In this document: one piece after another, positions 61,101 through 64,000 of the stretch
Position numbering within the stretch: position 1 is the stretch's first letter
Layout: each line of letters starts with the position of its first letter
Assembly (NCBI GenBank): GCA_029339505.1
Contig: JAQISU010000210.1
Coordinates: 17,482,001 to 17,546,000 of the forward strand
Direction: 5' to 3'
Length of the DNA: 64,000 nucleotides
Origin: Unio delphinus
Lineage: Eukaryota; Mollusca; Bivalvia; Unionida; Unionidae
Position numbers and translations under genes: made by a program
Notes under the pieces: model-generated
What the model was told of the DNA's origin: nothing
Database searches by the model: none
What the model saw: the letters and a program-made list of their open reading frames with translations, nothing else

Positions 61101-62430
61101 ACACAAGTGACGACTCAGTTGACCAAGAAGGTAACGACTCGCACAGCGCCCCTGAAGTCGATTACCCCCTCCCCATATTGTTCATATTCTGACTAAGAAC
61201 GTATAATCATCATGATGTGTCATATATAGTTTATGTGTGTCTGTTCTTTGGTCAATCTAATGTTTCCGTGTCTTTTTCGTTACGTCATTTCTTTTCACCC
61301 ATGTCTGACTCCCATTTGGTCGGTTCACCCTATGAGCTGCTAATGAAAAATAATTGCTTTATGTACCATCTGGGAAAAATATTGCGGTAAACTGGTATAC
61401 AGGTAATTACAGGTAAATGTGCCCTACTCTGTACAGTAACAAGAATACTGTATCACTGATTAGGTTTGGTTTTCTTAATAACTCAATTTCACACTTTGTA
61501 AATCTTTAAAATATCATTACAAAATTCTGAACTGAACTGTAAGATTTATTTATAATCAAATTTTGCTGCAAAGTGTTAACATTGTGATTGTTCTCGAATT
61601 TTTGGAGGAGTGTAGGTTGGTGCCAACGGTCGTTCTGTGCTATTGCACAAGCTGTTTGGTGTATATTGTTCTACTCGAGAGTATTCTTATAGGGTATCAG
61701 CCTAAGTTATAACACGTAGAGCAAATTGATACAATTTTAGTTTAATATTATTCAAACATGTATGACTATTCCACATTCTCATATTTCCAAGAAGAAGATT
61801 TTCTTAACACCCTTACAATTAACTGTCATATCATGCAAATATTTGGAAACTTTTTAAACAAAAATGTAATTAAATGTTATTTATTTGTCAAAAACTATAT
61901 CATTAAAAGTTATAGTAAATATATAATGTCGGCAAATAATTTTGATACATTGATACTTTTCCCTTTCTATCTCTATTACTTTGATTCGACATGTCGTTGG
62001 CATCACTAAATCAATTACGACCGAGTGACATCATTACATGAATTGAGCCATAAATTGGAAAAAGGTAAATAATTTGTATCAAAATCACATAAATCATATT
62101 TTATTTTGCTTTATAGTATTATTAAAACAAAAAACAATAATTTGTGTGTTGAAATCGATATATACATAGAGAACATGTAAATACATGTGTATTCGGTTTT
62201 TCAGTGTATTTCGGTGTTTCTAGTAACCCGGAATAAAGGTTCATGAATCACATTTATTAAGTCGCATTGACTGATAAGATAAATAACATATAATTCACTA
62301 ACATCCCACTATATTTGCTTTCATCATGTTAAGATGTGTTGACTAATACATTCTCATAGTGACGTAGCTTTTGAGGTTCAACCTAAACTGCACCTCTGAA
62401 AGCAGTTAATTACACTGTCTTCTTCGGATA
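58110..62430. other. AT-rich flank, no supported gene
   Basis: Several short open frames occur (for example opposing frames at 60,108-60,431, and 60,790-60,960 with a helical basic stretch), but none shows a domain I recognise, and their strand partners are also open, suggesting chance. Repeated cacatctg-tttcctttta phrases occur near 58,990-59,130. Confidence 0.35.
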
Positions 62431-62439
62431 GTGGAAAGA

Positions 62440-62820
62440 TTACAGTCCTCACCCTCCTTGATTTGTTGCAAGCATTTTACACTGAAGACCATGATATATT
62501 ACTTCACCATCTCCAGCATGTATCATTCACAGTACAGCTTTACAATGGTTCAAGTCCAACTTACTCAACAGGACACAAATTGTATCTGCAAATGGAATAC
62601 ACTCCTTCCCAGTTGATCTATATTGTGGTGTTACACAGGGGTCTGTTCTTCTTATTCTATACACCCAGGCACACTCAAGTGTCATAGATCATCATCCAGT
62701 GCCTCACCAATTGTATGCTGATGACACTAAAATATACACATCTAGCCACCGAATTGAAGCTGATGCTACCATCCAAGGAGTAGAGAGGTGCATTTCTGAT
62801 ATGCAACATGTATCAAGCTG
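62440..62820 (+). mobile_element. Non-LTR retrotransposon RT fragment
   Basis: Across frame changes the plus strand encodes a DLLQAFYTEDHD start, GVTQGSVL (near 62,630) and QLYADDTKIYTS (near 62,715), i.e. the reverse-transcriptase QGS and YADD motifs, followed by a typical post-catalytic region. It is heavily decayed, with upstream and downstream parts missing. Probably a CR1/Daphne-like LINE. Confidence 0.7.
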
Positions 62821-62829
62821 CAGACGAAA

Positions 62830-63550
62830 GATTCTAAAACAGCAATTAAATATTTGCTGTGTGAAAATCACATTTTAATCCTTTACTTCCATTTCAGTGT
62901 AAACATTATATTTGCAACATATTCTTTGCTATGAAAAAATGAAAAGGGTCAATCAACTGTCACAACGAAACCTGTGAGTACTTCTGTGAGACCCTAATTA
63001 CCTTGGTTCTGTTTTGATCAACAACTTTGCGAAGTGTTTATTGCACTAAAATAATCAATTAAAAGAGACCCTTATTGTTTTATCACTTTGAATATGTGAT
63101 TAGCATTGAATCAAGCAAGGGGGGATTTTGCTCAGCAGCAGATAAATCATGGAGTAACACAAAAAGAATTAACTGATCTTTTTCAAAAACTTAATTGACA
63201 TTTGTCAAGCATATTACAACCATAATTTTTATTATCATGTTCTAATTACATTGTTTTAAATTTGTAGACCCAATAAATTTATGTTAGTAATGATCATCCC
63301 TTGTTTTTTGTTTTTTATTTTATCTTTACCACATTCAGATGTATATATAGATTGATCAACATTGTTTATCAAAAAGAGAGTTGATCTTTTGTATTAAAAA
63401 AGTGTCTAATTTGGATCAAACAATAAAACTAGAATGTATCCAATTAACACAAAAATAATTGACGTATTACACAATGTGTGAAGTGGTACACATGCGTAGA
63501 AATCACGTGGAATAATGTTTTCAATGATTTTCTCCTCATTGCAATCAGAC
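62830..63550. other. AT-rich spacer, nothing recognised
   Basis: No coding or structured feature seen. Confidence 0.35.
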
Positions 63551-63553
63551 TAA

Positions 63554-63790
63554 TGATGTTTGAATACATTGTACCAATGTCTGTTTCCAGTAATGATGTT
63601 TTAAAATGTTGTACCAATGTCTGTTTCCAGTATGATGTTCGAATATATTGTACCAATGTCTGTTTCCAGTAATGATGTTTGAATATGTTGTACCAATGTC
63701 TGATTCCAGTAATGATGTTTGAAAATGTTGTACCAGTATCTGTTTCCAGTAATGATGTTTGAATATGTTGTACCAATGTCTGATTCCAGA
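63554..63790 (+). repeat. 40-bp minisatellite, six copies
   Basis: Six units of about 40 bp starting tgatgtttgaat and containing gttgtaccaatgtctg(t/a)ttccag. Units differ by a few bases. No spacers, so not CRISPR. Overlapping open frames here are artefacts of the repeat. Confidence 0.95.
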
Positions 63791-64000
63791 TTGCAATCAG
63801 TCAAATTCTGACTAGGGACAGATGGAGTTTGCAGAGTTTATTAAAACTCCTCAAGTGGACAATGTCATTCTTAGGAGACCCTTCCGGAAACCTGTGGAGG
63901 GAACCCTTTGTGTTATGGGACATCACCTGATTTTGTTCATTCGTCAAACCAATAAAGAGGAGCTAGTGGTAATTCAATGCAACAGTTTTTACGAGTGTTT

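Overview
This looks like animal nuclear DNA: AT-rich, non-bacterial, and dense with transposable elements. Two tRNA-derived SINE copies, several RNase H or YADD non-LTR retrotransposon pieces and heavily decayed repeats suit a marine invertebrate, most likely a lophotrochozoan such as a mollusc. That placement is inference. I see no convincing host gene.

The core is a nest of Maverick/Polinton (adintovirus-like) elements, which are virus-like linear DNA transposons. Copy B (about 39.4-57.06 kb, minus strand) is the most complete. From its right end it carries a divergent early locus (77-aa basic protein and acidic coiled-coil protein), a zinc-knuckle protein and protein-primed DNA polymerase B. 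A variable accessory block follows: a small Cys protein, a BIR/IAP protein, a duplicated F-box-like gene, a protein with a Bcl-2 BH1-like motif and a membrane protein. Then come the packaging ATPase, a basic core protein, two small basic proteins, a Pro-rich protein, a chromodomain integrase, a membrane protein, penton, pVI-like protein, double jelly-roll capsid protein, a CxxC protein and an adenovirus-type protease. Most of its genes have one or a few frameshifts or stops.

Copy A (about 10.44-22.26 kb, plus strand) belongs to the same family but is a mosaic of three out-of-order segments, with two partial integrases and no BIR block, ATPase or protease. At 22,254 it is abruptly joined to a second, unrelated Maverick lineage (element 2, 22.25-29.10 kb). 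Element 2 keeps only a capsid/morphogenesis module: a helical protein, pVI-like protein, major capsid protein, pX-like protein, protease, a repeat-bearing fibre-like protein, a membrane protein and penton. Its capsid protein, protease, fibre and penton frames are open, so it looks younger than copies A and B.

Right of element 2 lie a MITE-like inverted-repeat unit, an I-clade-like LINE with RNase H (29.45-33.8 kb), tandem repeats (34.5-35.8 kb) and a 3.3-kb imperfect palindrome (35.8-39.1 kb). Each arm of the palindrome carries a copy of the same small coiled-coil gene. The flanks (1-10.4 kb and 57.2-64 kb) hold degraded retrotransposon fragments, SINEs, microsatellites and minisatellites.

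The most unusual signal is at the early genes of both copies. Each ends 23-33 nt before a 6-bp stem/TTTC-loop hairpin followed by a purine-rich CGAAAAGA box, which is the layout of replication-dependent histone mRNA 3' ends. A fifth, imperfect version closes the gene in the palindrome. This suggests the elements couple early gene expression to host S phase through the stem-loop binding protein/U7 machinery.
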